The translations under genes and the position numbers were made by a program. This document shows, piece after piece, positions 48,154 through 57,664 of a stretch of 64,000 bases of DNA. The notes under the pieces were generated by a model. That model did no database searches. It saw only the letters and a list, made by a program, of their open reading frames with translations, and was not told where the DNA came from. The stretch's first letter is position 1; each line of letters begins with the position of its first letter. This DNA is from Tengunoibacter tsumagoiensis (GTDB lineage Bacteria; Chloroflexota; Ktedonobacteria; Ktedonobacterales; Ktedonobacteraceae), in contig NZ_BIFR01000001.1 in the NCBI RefSeq assembly GCF_003967535.1, positions 5,083,001-5,147,000 of the forward strand, written 5' to 3'.

Positions 48154-49929
48154 CTAGCGTTTGCCCAATTTTGCCATGATGGCTCCCTTCAACAGGTGAA
48201 TCTCCTCAACCTTTAGAAACATTGTCCCGCCAAAATAGGTCGCAGCTCCCAGTCCACCAGCGACGACGACAAGGATCAGGTTGACGAATACTGTATCTGA
48301 AGTCAGAAATGCGATCTGCTTCATTCCCGCCAGCAAAGCTCCCGCCACAAGCACCATCAAGGCCGTTGCTACCAGTATCTTGCCAATGGCTGGAAGCGTT
48401 TTGCGCATATGCAATGGGCCAATGGCAAAACGCAGCAGGATCAATAATATAATCGCATGCGAAGAGTTTTGAACGGTATTGGCAAAGACGAGAGCTGGCA
48501 TCCCAATGGTGTTCCAGAATGGGAGTGCGACTAATAGATAGCCTCCTACCGAGACAAAACCAACGGTGACCGGGATAATTGTATTCTTCCGCGCATAGAA
48601 AGCACTAATTAATAACTGGTCAATTGCTAAAAATGGCAGTTGATAGGCATAATTCTGGAGTGCGATCGAGGCCAGCTGGGCCTGCTGTGGAGTATAGCTG
48701 CCATGCTCAAAAATAAGCCGAATAATCGGTCCTTGCAAGACGATGAGGCCAGCCGCCGCTGGAATCATCAGGAGCAGACCCAGACGAAAGCCCAACAATA
48801 ATGTGTCCTTAAATTGCTCATTCCGACCCTCACGAATGTGCGTTGTGAGCGTTGGCAGGATGGCAAATGAGAGGGCTGCTGCAACTAAGCCAACTGGAAA
48901 TTGAATCAAGGTGGTTGCAAAGTCTTTGGCCGCAGAATTGGCCTGGCTACAGCTAGCTCTGCTCATTCCGTGTATAAAGGACAGACAGGGTGTATTAGAT
49001 GAGAGGCTCTGATCCAGAAAGACAATGATCATGCTGACCAGAAAGCTAAAGGCCACTGGCGCATAGAGCTTTAAGATCTTTAGCAATGCTGGATGCTTGA
49101 GATCTAACACGAACATATAGGTCAGCCGTTGCCGCCGTAAACCCGGTAAGAGGAGCGCCAGTTCACCAATCGTCCCAATCAGTACACCAAATCCAAGTCC
49201 CAGGTACCCGTGTTGCTGTAATCCAATCGCCGATCCTATAATCACTCCCAGAATAATCCCTGTATGGGCTGCTACGGTGGCAAAGGCCGGCCAGCCAAAC
49301 TCTTTCAGGGCATAAAGTGCCGCTAATAAGATGGCAAAAGGTCCTAACCCAATTAAGGCAATGAAGATGATCTGCGAGAGATGGATCGTCCGCTGTAATG
49401 CTTTAGCATCATAGCCAGGGACGAGAATGGTGCGGACAAACCAGGGCGATACAAAGAGAAAGAAGATAACGGCAACACCCATGATGAGAACCATGAGATT
49501 GACAAGGGTAAAAACCAGCCGCCGCAATTCCTGGCGCTTCTCGGGTGCTGAGTAGTCGTTGAACGTCGGGATCAGTGCTCCTGAGACCGCGCCGTTCGCC
49601 AATAAATCATAGAAAGTCTGTGTCGGACGGAACGCCGCCAGGAATGGAGCCGAGATGGTCGTTCCTGTCGCAGCCACAACCATCTGGCGCACCAGACCCA
49701 TAACGCTGCTTCCCAGGTTGCCAACCATCACTAACGAGGCTGATTTCACCAGTTCACGTCGCTCATTTGGCTGTTCCGCCTGGACGTCTATAGGGGTGGG
49801 CGTCTCTTCCACATCGACAATCCGCTCGATCTCCCCACTGGTTCCACTACTAACGATGGGAATAACTTCGATAGTATTTTCTTCATCATTTTGAGATGAT
49901 TGCATAGCTTTTATAGAATCATTAGACAT
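48154..49929 (-). CDS. murJ: Lipid II flippase MurJ (591 aa)
   Basis: About 14 transmembrane helices from residue 70, with the MviN/MurJ pattern (SASLVMVGNLGSSVMGLVRQMVVA; FRPTQTFYDLLANGAVSGALIPTF). It exports the peptidoglycan precursor lipid II. I start at the ATG 49927-49929 because AGGAG lies at a proper distance; an earlier in-frame ATG at 49947 overlaps that site. The polar N-terminal 60 residues are longer than usual. Last gene of the leftward envelope cluster. Confidence 0.9.
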   Translation of the reverse strand: MSNDSIKAMQSSQNDEENTIEVIPIVSSGTSGEIERIVDVEETPTPIDVQAEQPNERRELVKSASLVMVGNLGSSVMGLVRQMVVAATGTTISAPFLAAFRPTQTFYDLLANGAVSGALIPTFNDYSAPEKRQELRRLVFTLVNLMVLIMGVAVIFFLFVSPWFVRTILVPGYDAKALQRTIHLSQIIFIALIGLGPFAILLAALYALKEFGWPAFATVAAHTGIILGVIIGSAIGLQQHGYLGLGFGVLIGTIGELALLLPGLRRQRLTYMFVLDLKHPALLKILKLYAPVAFSFLVSMIIVFLDQSLSSNTPCLSFIHGMSRASCSQANSAAKDFATTLIQFPVGLVAAALSFAILPTLTTHIREGRNEQFKDTLLLGFRLGLLLMIPAAAGLIVLQGPIIRLIFEHGSYTPQQAQLASIALQNYAYQLPFLAIDQLLISAFYARKNTIIPVTVGFVSVGGYLLVALPFWNTIGMPALVFANTVQNSSHAIILLILLRFAIGPLHMRKTLPAIGKILVATALMVLVAGALLAGMKQIAFLTSDTVFVNLILVVVAGGLGAATYFGGTMFLKVEEIHLLKGAIMAKLGKR

Positions 49930-49962
49930 TAGGCAACTACTCCTCATAGAAGGCGACGCTTG

Positions 49963-50496
49963 CTACGATGCTCGATCAGGCAATTGTTTGATCCTGGCAA
50001 TCAACTCCGTTGTTGAGTGATGAGGAAGATAGGGGATTAACCGTATGGTACCACCATAGGCCTGGACTACTTTTGCTTCAGGTAAACGCGTGGTGTCGGG
50101 AACATCGCTATGCGCTCCCGCATAATCTCCCCCTTTGACATAGATGGCAGGCCGTAGCAGGTCAATAAGATTGTTGGCGGTCCGCTCAGGAAAAACGGTG
50201 ACATAGTCGATGCAGGCCAGGGCAGCCAGCATTTCTGCTCGCTCTTCCGCTGGCACAAGCGGACGAGTCGGGCCTTTGAGCAGTCTAACGCTCTCGTCAC
50301 TATTGAGCCCGAGAATCAAGAACTCTCCCTGACTACGTGCTTCCTGTAGATAGCGAATATGGCCCAGGTGTAAGAGATCAAAACACCCGTTGGTAAAGAC
50401 GGCCCGCTCTCCAGCCTTCTGACGATGCTGAATCTCATTCGCAAGCCGGGTACGTTCCCAGATCTTGCTCTGCGAAGAAAATGTGCTGTTACTCAT
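49963..50496 (-). CDS. rfaE2: Heptose-1-phosphate adenylyltransferase-like protein RfaE2 (177 aa)
   Basis: Nucleotidyltransferase fold with FTNGCFDLLHLGHIRYL (HxGH motif), GLNSDESVRLLKGPTRP and VFPERTANNLIDLLRP. Transfers AMP to heptose 1-phosphate to make ADP-heptose. Overlaps the end of the kinase gene by 8 bases, so the two steps are encoded as neighbouring single-domain proteins where enterobacteria have one fused protein. Confidence 0.9.
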   Translation of the reverse strand: MSNSTFSSQSKIWERTRLANEIQHRQKAGERAVFTNGCFDLLHLGHIRYLQEARSQGEFLILGLNSDESVRLLKGPTRPLVPAEERAEMLAALACIDYVTVFPERTANNLIDLLRPAIYVKGGDYAGAHSDVPDTTRLPEAKVVQAYGGTIRLIPYLPHHSTTELIARIKQLPDRAS

Positions 50497-51511
50497 GAAT
50501 GATATTCTTCAATTCTTCTGGTGTATTGCTGGCACAACCCAGGCGGCGCACAACCAGGGCAGCCGCTGCATTGGCTAGATAGGCGGCCTCAGACATACTT
50601 GCACCTGCGGTAAGAGCCAGAGTAAAGGTCGCTGCTACGGTATCGCCCGCTCCATTGGTATCAACGATCTCGCTGGCATAGGGCAAAGGATGCAGCGGCA
50701 GATGTACCGATTGCTTCCCACGTTCAAAGAGGCTCATGCCCTCGCTACCACGGGTGATCAGCACTCCCTGTGCGTCGGTCCCCTCCAGTAACCGTCGGCC
50801 AGCTTCCTCTAATTCTTCGGCATTTGTAATGGTCATTCCCAATGTCAATTCGGCTTCTGGCTGGTTCGGTGTGAGAGCTGTGACACCTTTGAAACGGAAA
50901 AGTTCATTATGGGAATCAACGACTACGACCTTATTGAGGGCACGAGCAGCAGGAATACAGGCGGCAATAATATCCGGGCTAATCACGCCATTTTCATAGT
51001 CGGAAAGAACAATCGCATCAATGCCTGGCAGCATCTTATTGAGATAGGTGATGATCTGCTCTTTATAAGGGCCATCTACTTCAGAGTTATCCACGCGATC
51101 AACACGGACAATATGTTGCTGTACAATCTGAGGGCTGCCAGCAAGAATGCGCGTCTTGGTGGAAGTGGGGCGCGAAGGGTCAATAACGAGCCCCTCCTGG
51201 TGCATCCCACGCTCGGCAATGGCCTGACGCAGGCGCTGGCCCGGCAGATCATTTCCCGTTACGCCAGCGAGAAAAACTTCGGCGGCCAGTGAGTTCGCAT
51301 TGACGGCCACATTACAGGCACCGCCAGGGACAGTGCGCTCTTCATCCAGGTCCAGAATCAGGACAGGAGCCTCGCGGGAGATGCGCGAAGGACGACCAAT
51401 CAGGTACTCATCCGCGACCATATCTCCAATAACCATGACGCGTTTCCCACGAAAGGCCTCAATTAATGAGCGCAGACGTGGCGAGGAGAGTGGGGGGGTA
51501 TCAAGCATCAT
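50489..51511 (-). CDS. rfaE1: Heptose-7-phosphate kinase-like protein RfaE1 (340 aa)
   Basis: PfkB/ribokinase fold: GDMVADEYLIGRPSRISREAP near residue 30, GGACNVAVNANSLAAEV near 58 and the catalytic DTNGAGDTVAATFTLAL near 290. The start overlaps the stop of the glycosyltransferase gene (ATGATG in TTATGATG), and a longer frame upstream is rejected. Works with RfaE2 towards ADP-heptose, a precursor of surface sugars. Other PfkB sugar kinases are the alternative, but the RfaE2 neighbour decides. Confidence 0.88.
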   Translation of the reverse strand: MMLDTPPLSSPRLRSLIEAFRGKRVMVIGDMVADEYLIGRPSRISREAPVLILDLDEERTVPGGACNVAVNANSLAAEVFLAGVTGNDLPGQRLRQAIAERGMHQEGLVIDPSRPTSTKTRILAGSPQIVQQHIVRVDRVDNSEVDGPYKEQIITYLNKMLPGIDAIVLSDYENGVISPDIIAACIPAARALNKVVVVDSHNELFRFKGVTALTPNQPEAELTLGMTITNAEELEEAGRRLLEGTDAQGVLITRGSEGMSLFERGKQSVHLPLHPLPYASEIVDTNGAGDTVAATFTLALTAGASMSEAAYLANAAAALVVRRLGCASNTPEELKNIIHE

Positions 51512-52290
51512 AAAGATTTGCGCCCTTTCAATACTACCTGAATGACAAAGAGAGGCAAGGAGAGCATACGCCTCCAACGCCAGGGCTCCCGGTAGAGCCG
51601 ATAAAGCCATTCCAGGCCCGCACGCTGCATCCAATGCGGGGCCCGCTGCTGACGACCTGCCAGAAAATCAAAGGTTCCCCCGACTCCTATCGCAATCGCA
51701 ACAGGCAGCCGGGAGAGATTGCGCTTGATCCAGAGATCCTGCGCGGGTGCGCCGTAGGCGACAAGTAAGATGTCGGCCCGGGCGTTGGAAATACGTTCAA
51801 GGATGGTTTCTTCTTCACTTGCAGCGGGCGAACCTGCATAGGTCCCCGCGATCTGTAGTCCTGGGGCAAGCTCTTGCAAACGTGACGCTGCAATTTCAGC
51901 CACACCAGGGGCCGCCCCTAAGAGATAGAGCCGATAGCCTGCTTCCGCGCAACGTCTGGCTAAGGCAACAACGGTGTCAACCCCTGTCACCCGCTCCGGC
52001 GTCGGTCTCCCCAAATAACGAGCAGCCCAGACGATGCCTATCCCATCCGGCACCACCAGAGCCGCTTGATTAATACACGTTAAAAAATCAGAATTACGCT
52101 GCGCAGCCATAACAAATTCGGGATTTACAGTGATGATCTGCTGACAGAGGAGGGTAGATTGCTGCTGCGTGACAATACGCTCAATGATATAATCCAGCAC
52201 CTGCTGCTGCGTGATGCGGTCAACCCGCACTCCTAAGACAGAGACTGGAACTGGTAGCTCAGGCCGAGGTGTGTTCAGCTTCTGTAGCAT
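51508..52290 (-). CDS. WecG/TagA/CpsF-family glycosyltransferase (260 aa)
   Basis: Typical family run: VLDYIIERI, TVNPEFVMAAQRN, ALVVPDGIGIVWAARYLG, RVTGVDTVVALARRCAEAGYRLYLLG, and VAIGVGGTFDFLAGRQQRAPHWMQRAGLEWLYRLYREPWRW at the end. These enzymes add N-acetylmannosamine or similar sugars to lipid-linked carriers. It lies next to ADP-heptose genes, so it probably serves a surface polysaccharide. Confidence 0.9.
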   Translation of the reverse strand: MLQKLNTPRPELPVPVSVLGVRVDRITQQQVLDYIIERIVTQQQSTLLCQQIITVNPEFVMAAQRNSDFLTCINQAALVVPDGIGIVWAARYLGRPTPERVTGVDTVVALARRCAEAGYRLYLLGAAPGVAEIAASRLQELAPGLQIAGTYAGSPAASEEETILERISNARADILLVAYGAPAQDLWIKRNLSRLPVAIAIGVGGTFDFLAGRQQRAPHWMQRAGLEWLYRLYREPWRWRRMLSLPLFVIQVVLKGRKSL

Positions 52291-52294
52291 ATAC

Positions 52295-52585
52295 TTACCA
52301 ATTAATTATTTCTGTTTCAAATTGCGAGATCAACAGGTCTGGTCGCGTCTCTTCAATATATTCGCGCACACGCTCTAATATATCGCTTGCATGCTGACCG
52401 TCATTGCTGACACAACTCACGCCGAATTTCGCAATCTGCCAGAGATCATTATCATCAACCTCTGCAATGGCGACCTCGAAATGGTTGCGTACTCGCGCCA
52501 TAACTGATTTTATGACCTGACGTTTCTCCTTTAAAGAGTGACATTCAGGCAGGTGTAAAGTAATTTCGCAAGCTCCTATGACCAT
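52295..52585 (-). CDS. YlxP-like protein, DUF503 (96 aa)
   Basis: Short alpha/beta protein with IGACEITLHLPECHSLKEKRQVIKSVMARVRNHFEVAIAEVD, the DUF503 signature. Usually near ribosome maturation genes (rbfA, truB); here it starts the envelope cluster four bases before the glycosyltransferase. Function unknown, possibly RNA-related. Confidence 0.88.
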   Translation of the reverse strand: MVIGACEITLHLPECHSLKEKRQVIKSVMARVRNHFEVAIAEVDDNDLWQIAKFGVSCVSNDGQHASDILERVREYIEETRPDLLISQFETEIINW

Positions 52586-52833
52586 GTGCTTAGTATAGCA
52601 TACCTCCCTGTCCAGTGGGCTCTTCCTTTGACCTATTACCTATGTGCCGCTCTGAAACGGAGCTTTAAAGATGGGCTGGTTTTCTTCCTGCTTCAATCAG
52701 GCTCTTCGTTTCATCGGTTATAAAAGCAGGCTCTCTGTTGAAAGAGGTTCGAACTGAAAGCCCTCGACGTTGCTAGCTATCTCTGATACAATTTCCAGTA
52801 ATTATGTGTCGCTACAGAAGGAAGGGGTTTTGT

Positions 52834-53541
52834 ATGCTTGAGGCAAGTGGCGAGTCCCACACGAAGCTACCAATGCAGGGAATTGCTCAACCCACACGAG
52901 CGGAGGTTCTGAACCTGCCGCGTGTCCATATTTCTCAACATCCAGTTATGGCTCATAAGATGCGGCTGCTGCGCGATAGACACACGGCTTCGCCAGAATT
53001 TTATCAACTGGTCAAAGAGATCGGTTCGCTTCTGGCTTATGAGGCAACCTCTTCGCTGGCTCTAAGAGAGCAGACGATTGAGACGCCTTTACAGGAGACA
53101 AAGGCGTATCGTCTCGCCGGTGGGATTGGCGTTACACCAGTCTTACGTGCCGGGCTCGGACTGGCAGAGGGTTTTCGGCAGGTTATTCCTGATGTACAGG
53201 TCTGGCATCTGGGACTGCGACGCGATGAGCGCACGCTCCAGGCGCTAGAATATTATAATCGTCTTCCACATGAGGTCGATCTCCAGGTCTGTTACGCGGT
53301 TGATCCGATGCTCGCTACGGGCGGCTCCGCTATTGACGCGATCAATGTGCTCAAACGGCGCAATATTCCACGACTCTCATATATCGGCATTATTGCAGCT
53401 CCCTACGGTCTTCTCAGGCTCAGTCAGGCTCATCCTGATATCGACATTTATATTGCCGAGCTAGATGAGGGCCTCAATGATGTCGGTTATATCGTGCCCG
53501 GCCTGGGAGATGCCGGTGATCGCCAGTTTGGTACATTCTAG
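52834..53541 (+). CDS. upp: Uracil phosphoribosyltransferase (235 aa)
   Basis: Salvages uracil to UMP with PRPP. Features: LLRDRHTASPEFYQLVKEIGSLLAYEAT, TPVLRAGLGLAEGF, the PRPP loop VDPMLATGGSAIDAI and a C-terminal YIVPGLGDAGDRQFGT. The start at 52834 has AAGGAAGGGG at a good distance; an earlier ATG at 52804 is possible but lacks one. The N-terminus is about 25 residues longer than E. coli Upp. Confidence 0.93.
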   Translation: MLEASGESHTKLPMQGIAQPTRAEVLNLPRVHISQHPVMAHKMRLLRDRHTASPEFYQLVKEIGSLLAYEATSSLALREQTIETPLQETKAYRLAGGIGVTPVLRAGLGLAEGFRQVIPDVQVWHLGLRRDERTLQALEYYNRLPHEVDLQVCYAVDPMLATGGSAIDAINVLKRRNIPRLSYIGIIAAPYGLLRLSQAHPDIDIYIAELDEGLNDVGYIVPGLGDAGDRQFGTF

Positions 53542-53613
53542 ACTCTACCTGATATGTGAACACCTGGACGAATAGAATGAGATCTTTGCTAGATCTATGA
53601 AGGATAGATACTC

Positions 53614-54051
53614 GTGTCTACTAACCCACCATCAGATTCACCTTTGCACACAGACAACGAGGGGACGGAACCAGTTTCTTCCTCTGAAGCTACGGTCCCC
53701 TCAGAAGAGCCCGAAAAGAATGGAGAAGAGCTTACACCCGAACAGCTCCTTCCACCTGAGGCACAGGGAGAGGCCAATGGTGGCCCTCTTGGCTGTTGCC
53801 TGGGTACAATGATCGGGATTTTGCTTAGTCTGGTTATCCCGCTGCTGAGCCGTATCTTTGCAGCTCCATTAGGCGATCTTTTACATGGAGCGCTGGCCCC
53901 TACTGTCCGCATTTTGATGGTGCTTGTCGCGATCATCGCTATGATTATCTGTGGCTATTTCGGCTGGAAAATCGGCAAAAAAGCTTATCGCGAATATGAG
54001 CCACCTGTGGTTAAAGCACGCCCCCAACGGACCCGCTCTAAGAGAAAATAA
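53614..54051 (+). CDS. Small membrane protein (145 aa)
   Basis: GTG start with AAGGAT upstream. An acidic, disordered N-terminal 60 residues, then two transmembrane helices (CCLGTMIGILLSLVIPLLSRIF and TVRILMVLVAIIAMIICGYFG) and a basic end (KARPQRTRSKRK). No family known; the layout suggests an inner-membrane protein with cytosolic ends. Confidence 0.7.
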   Translation: MSTNPPSDSPLHTDNEGTEPVSSSEATVPSEEPEKNGEELTPEQLLPPEAQGEANGGPLGCCLGTMIGILLSLVIPLLSRIFAAPLGDLLHGALAPTVRILMVLVAIIAMIICGYFGWKIGKKAYREYEPPVVKARPQRTRSKRK

Positions 54052-54075
54052 TTGGATAAGCCTGCCTCCTAGGCA

Positions 54076-54186
54076 GATTGGGTTACCACGGCCATCAGGG
54101 AGGAACATCGATGATTGGGTTGCCATGGTCATCAGGGAGGAACATCGATGATTGGGTTGCCACGGCCATCATGAATGATGGGCCAT
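54076..54186. repeat. Three tandem 37-bp repeats in an intergenic region
   Basis: Units at 54076-54112, 54113-54149 and 54150-54186 begin GATTGGGTT(A/G)CCA(C/T)GG. The first two share their last 17 bases; the third diverges after the first 22. No gene. It may form alternate stem-loops after the membrane protein gene. Confidence 0.75.
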
Positions 54187-54318
54187 ACGTTATTTATGCG
54201 ATAAATCGCTCATGAGGGGCAATTCAAAGAATGAGGGGATGCACCATGGCCATCACGCCAGACCCCATCCCTTCATTCTTTGCCACCCTCGAATGAGTGA
54301 GGGTCTCTAGAGAGAGAT

Positions 54319-56073
54319 TTAATACGATTTTACGGGTCGATCCTGTAAGCGGATCTCGCTCATGCTCGAGCGGAGTGAGTTTGTTAATCCGACCAGATGG
54401 GAGGCCGATTGTTGCATCTCGCGCATATTTTGCCCGACGGCACTCATCATACGCAAAATCTCATTGGTCGCACCTTTGATCAGGGGAGAGCTCTGCGACT
54501 GGCTCTCAACAACTGTACAGACCTCTTGAATCAAACGCATCAGGCGCTCAGTCTCTTCATCAATCGCCTCAAGCGAGACTCCTGTCTGGTTAACAAGCTC
54601 GGTCTGAAGCACAACTTGCTGGGTATTCTGCTCCACGCTCTGGGATGCATTATTCGTCTCATGTTGAATAATACGAATATACGCTCCTACTTTGCGTGCG
54701 GCCTCAGCACTATGGACGGCCAGAGTCCGAATCTCTTGCGCAACCACAGCAAAGCCACGACCATGTTCGCCCGCCCTTGTGGCCTCAATTGCTGCGTTCA
54801 AAGCGAGAAGATGCATGCGCATGGTGAGATCTGTTAAGGCTGTTATCGTCTCATTGATCTCCTGACCACTCTCGCTCAGTGTCTTCATCGTACGTGCTGA
54901 TTGCATTGTAGCTTCCCGTACATCGCCCATACCCGTCACAGCTCGATCAACCTTCTGCTGTGCATCGTTAACGACAGCTTTTGTATCGGCGGCCATCTCA
55001 GACAGAGAGGTAGTGCGCTCAAAGATGCTCTGCATCATCTTGGCAATCTCAGTAATAACATGCGAGATCTGATGGACCTGTTGCTCTTGCTGGGTCGTCT
55101 CACGAACAAGAATCTGTGAGTTGCGTTGCACATTATGCGAATGCTCATCAACGGCCTGCGAGACGGCTTGCATCCCTAATAGAATAGCACTGATCTTCTC
55201 CAGGGTTGTGTTAATGGCATCCGCGACGGGCTCCAATTTCTCATGCATTGAACGCACACGAACTCTTAGATCCCCGCTCTGAAGATGCTCAAGATCTTCT
55301 CGTAACGCTGCAATCCCTTGCTCCAAAGCCAGCCGTTCAGCCTCTCGCTCTTGAAATAAATAGGCATTGTCAATCGCTAATGCCGCCTGATTAGCAAACA
55401 GCTCGACAATCTCAACGCTCTCTATGGTAGGGACCTGGCTATCTTCGGGATCATCCAGAAAAAGAATCCCCAGCAGTTTCTGTTCGCGTGGACTATAGAG
55501 GGGCACAAAAAAAGCATCCTCGGGATGCCAACCACCAGGCTCATAGTCTTCGAGCGTCTTACTAACCAGAAAGCCACGACTGGCAAAAATATTGGCTGTG
55601 TATTCATGAGGGATAAAATAGCTCTGGCTGATACGAAATTCTGGGCGCATCGCCTTGCGTAGCTCTTGTAATGGATAAGGTTTCCGACGCAGGATCTCTT
55701 GCTGCTCAGCGAGAAAACCCGCAAAAGCGACCGCCGATAACGATGAACCACCCTCATCAATTAACCGAATAACCAGCATCCGAAATCCAGTACAGGCAAC
55801 AATCGAATCGACGATCTGCGCCAGAACATGATCAGGGCTGAGGTCAGCACGCAAAAGATTACCCAGGCGAAGGAGCTCTTTAATCTGTTGCGCTGGCCGC
55901 TCCGCTTGCGAAAGCTGGGTCAAAGATGGGAGATACGGCTGCTTAAATTGTAGATTCTCAGATGTTGCCATAAATTGTTCTACCTGCTCCCGTCCAAGTT
56001 GACTATACTCCGATGCTGGACGAAAACGGAGACGTAATGGAATATATTTTGTCTGCGGTCTACGTTCTGACAT
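54319..56073 (-). CDS. Soluble methyl-accepting chemotaxis-like protein with GAF domain (584 aa)
   Basis: No transmembrane segment or signal peptide. Residues 65-235 are a GAF sensor (LSPDHVLAQIVDSIVACTGFRMLVIRLID to LFANQAALAIDNAYLFQERE). A HAMP-like piece follows (LQSGDLRVRVRSMHEKLEPVADAINTT), then a long coiled signalling domain with the conserved tip MHLLALNAAIEATRAGEHGRGFAVVAQEIRTLA. Such receptors signal to CheA or to related kinases inside the cell. I prefer the start at 56073 (GGAG eight bases upstream). Confidence 0.9.
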   Translation of the reverse strand: MSERRPQTKYIPLRLRFRPASEYSQLGREQVEQFMATSENLQFKQPYLPSLTQLSQAERPAQQIKELLRLGNLLRADLSPDHVLAQIVDSIVACTGFRMLVIRLIDEGGSSLSAVAFAGFLAEQQEILRRKPYPLQELRKAMRPEFRISQSYFIPHEYTANIFASRGFLVSKTLEDYEPGGWHPEDAFFVPLYSPREQKLLGILFLDDPEDSQVPTIESVEIVELFANQAALAIDNAYLFQEREAERLALEQGIAALREDLEHLQSGDLRVRVRSMHEKLEPVADAINTTLEKISAILLGMQAVSQAVDEHSHNVQRNSQILVRETTQQEQQVHQISHVITEIAKMMQSIFERTTSLSEMAADTKAVVNDAQQKVDRAVTGMGDVREATMQSARTMKTLSESGQEINETITALTDLTMRMHLLALNAAIEATRAGEHGRGFAVVAQEIRTLAVHSAEAARKVGAYIRIIQHETNNASQSVEQNTQQVVLQTELVNQTGVSLEAIDEETERLMRLIQEVCTVVESQSQSSPLIKGATNEILRMMSAVGQNMREMQQSASHLVGLTNSLRSSMSEIRLQDRPVKSY

Positions 56074-56179
56074 TAACGACTCCAACGCTGTAGCAATCTC
56101 TTTATGTATTTCTTCAAAAGAATAACACAGGAACTAGATTAGCTTCAAGTGAAATAGCACTTCTAGGGTAATAGAAGAT

Positions 56180-56236
56180 AAACTGTACAACCTTCGCTAG
56201 CATCTTTCATACGAGCGAAGGTTGTACAGTTTATTT
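56180..56236 (-). terminator. hflX terminator, perfect 21-bp stem
   Basis: Arms 56180-56200 and 56216-56236 pair without mismatch, 20 bases after the hflX stop. Confidence 0.8.
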
Positions 56237-56256
56237 ATCCTGCTACTCGTTCGTTG

Positions 56257-57579
56257 TCATCGAGCAGGCTGTATGTAGGCTGTGTAGAGACCCCGTAAAG
56301 AGCGAGGAAGTCGCCCATTGATGCGCACTCCGTTCTCCTGATGCTCCTCAAGGTCAATCGAGCCACGCCGGTGAAAAAGCTCGACCAGTTCGCCTTTTTG
56401 ATAGGGAAGCAAGAGTTGAACTGTCTCCATATTCTGGGCCAGTACTTCGGCGATCTTCTCTTGCAAGGCATCCAGGCCGATCTTTTGCAAAGCCGAAACA
56501 GGGACGGCATTGGGATACAGACTGGTATCAATCTCATCTGATGAGTCGAGCAGATCAATTTTGTTGAGAGCTGTCACACGAGGCTTATCTTGCGCTTTGA
56601 GGTCTCCCAGAATCTCGTTGACGGTGTCGCTCTGTTCGATCGCATTCTCATGATGAATATCGACCACTTCCAGCAACACGTCCGCATCCACTACCTCTTC
56701 CAGAGTAGCTCGGAAGGCCGCTACCAGATGGGTGGGAAGCTTCTGGATAAAACCAACTGTGTCTGTTAGTAAGATCTCCTGGTTGCTTGGCAGAACAATA
56801 TGGCGTGTGACGGGGTCAAGGGTGGCAAACAACTGGTTCTCTGCTATCACGCCAGCTGAGGTAAGGGTGTTAAACAACGTAGATTTGCCGGCATTGGTAT
56901 ACCCAACCACTGCAATCACGGGTAATACCTGACCTGAACGTTGCCGACGATGAATAGTTCGTTGCTTACGAACCTCTTCGATCTCTTCTTTTAGATCTGA
57001 GATGCGGCTCCGAATGCGCCGTCGATCAATCTCCAACTTGGTTTCACCGGGACCTCGCACACCAATGGCTCCTCCGACACCTGTACCACCACGCGAACCG
57101 CCAGCCTGACGTGTAAACTCCACATTCTGATTGGAGAGCCGCGGTAAGCGATATTCCATCTGGGCCAGTTCAACCTGCAATTGTCCCTCGCGCGTATGTG
57201 CATGAAGAGCAAAGATATCCAGAATGAGAGCCGTTCGATCCACTATCCGCACATCTAACAACTTCTCGAGCGTCCGTTGCTGATTGGGCGAGAGCTCATC
57301 ATCAAAAATGACTAGCTCGATATCCAATCGCTTCACTATCTCAACGAGCTCTTGGGCACGACCTTTTCCAACATAGGTGGCTCCATCTGGATGCGGCAAG
57401 CGCTGAAGCATACGTCCAACTGCCATTGCACCGGCGGTCTGGGCCAGGGCCTCAAGCTCATTTAACGAATCTTCTACACTCCACATCGTGTCTTCATGCG
57501 CGGACTCAACAGCTACCAGATAGGCACGCTCAGGACCTCGATTGATTCCCGTCTCAATAAGACGATCTTGCTTTGCCGT
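56257..57579 (-). CDS. hflX: Ribosome-associated GTPase HflX (440 aa with an ACG start)
   Basis: N-terminal HflX domain (VGRMLQRLPHPDGATYVGKGRAQEL; DDELSPNQQRTLEKLL), the glycine-rich GGSRGGTGVGGAIGVRGPGETKLE loop, and the G domain (GYTNAGKST, TDTVGFIQKLP, NKIDLL). HflX splits stalled ribosomes. The first ATG is at 57484-57486, but 31 codons before it read PERAYLVAVESAHEDT, the family's usual beginning. The only start with a ribosome site (GGAGG, 7 bases) in this frame is ACG at 57577-57579. Confidence 0.92.
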   Translation of the reverse strand, partial: TAKQDRLIETGINRGPERAYLVAVESAHEDTMWSVEDSLNELEALAQTAGAMAVGRMLQRLPHPDGATYVGKGRAQELVEIVKRLDIELVIFDDELSPNQQRTLEKLLDVRIVDRTALILDIFALHAHTREGQLQVELAQMEYRLPRLSNQNVEFTRQAGGSRGGTGVGGAIGVRGPGETKLEIDRRRIRSRISDLKEEIEEVRKQRTIHRRQRSGQVLPVIAVVGYTNAGKSTLFNTLTSAGVIAENQLFATLDPVTRHIVLPSNQEILLTDTVGFIQKLPTHLVAAFRATLEEVVDADVLLEVVDIHHENAIEQSDTVNEILGDLKAQDKPRVTALNKIDLLDSSDEIDTSLYPNAVPVSALQKIGLDALQEKIAEVLAQNMETVQLLLPYQKGELVELFHRRGSIDLEEHQENGVRINGRLPRSLRGLYTAYIQPAR

Positions 57580-57664
57580 ATGCTACCTCCGAACAATTTC
57601 AATCCAAACACTATTACTATAGTATTGTATGAAGCGGAGAGCAAGAAAGCAAGTTTTGTTCTCT

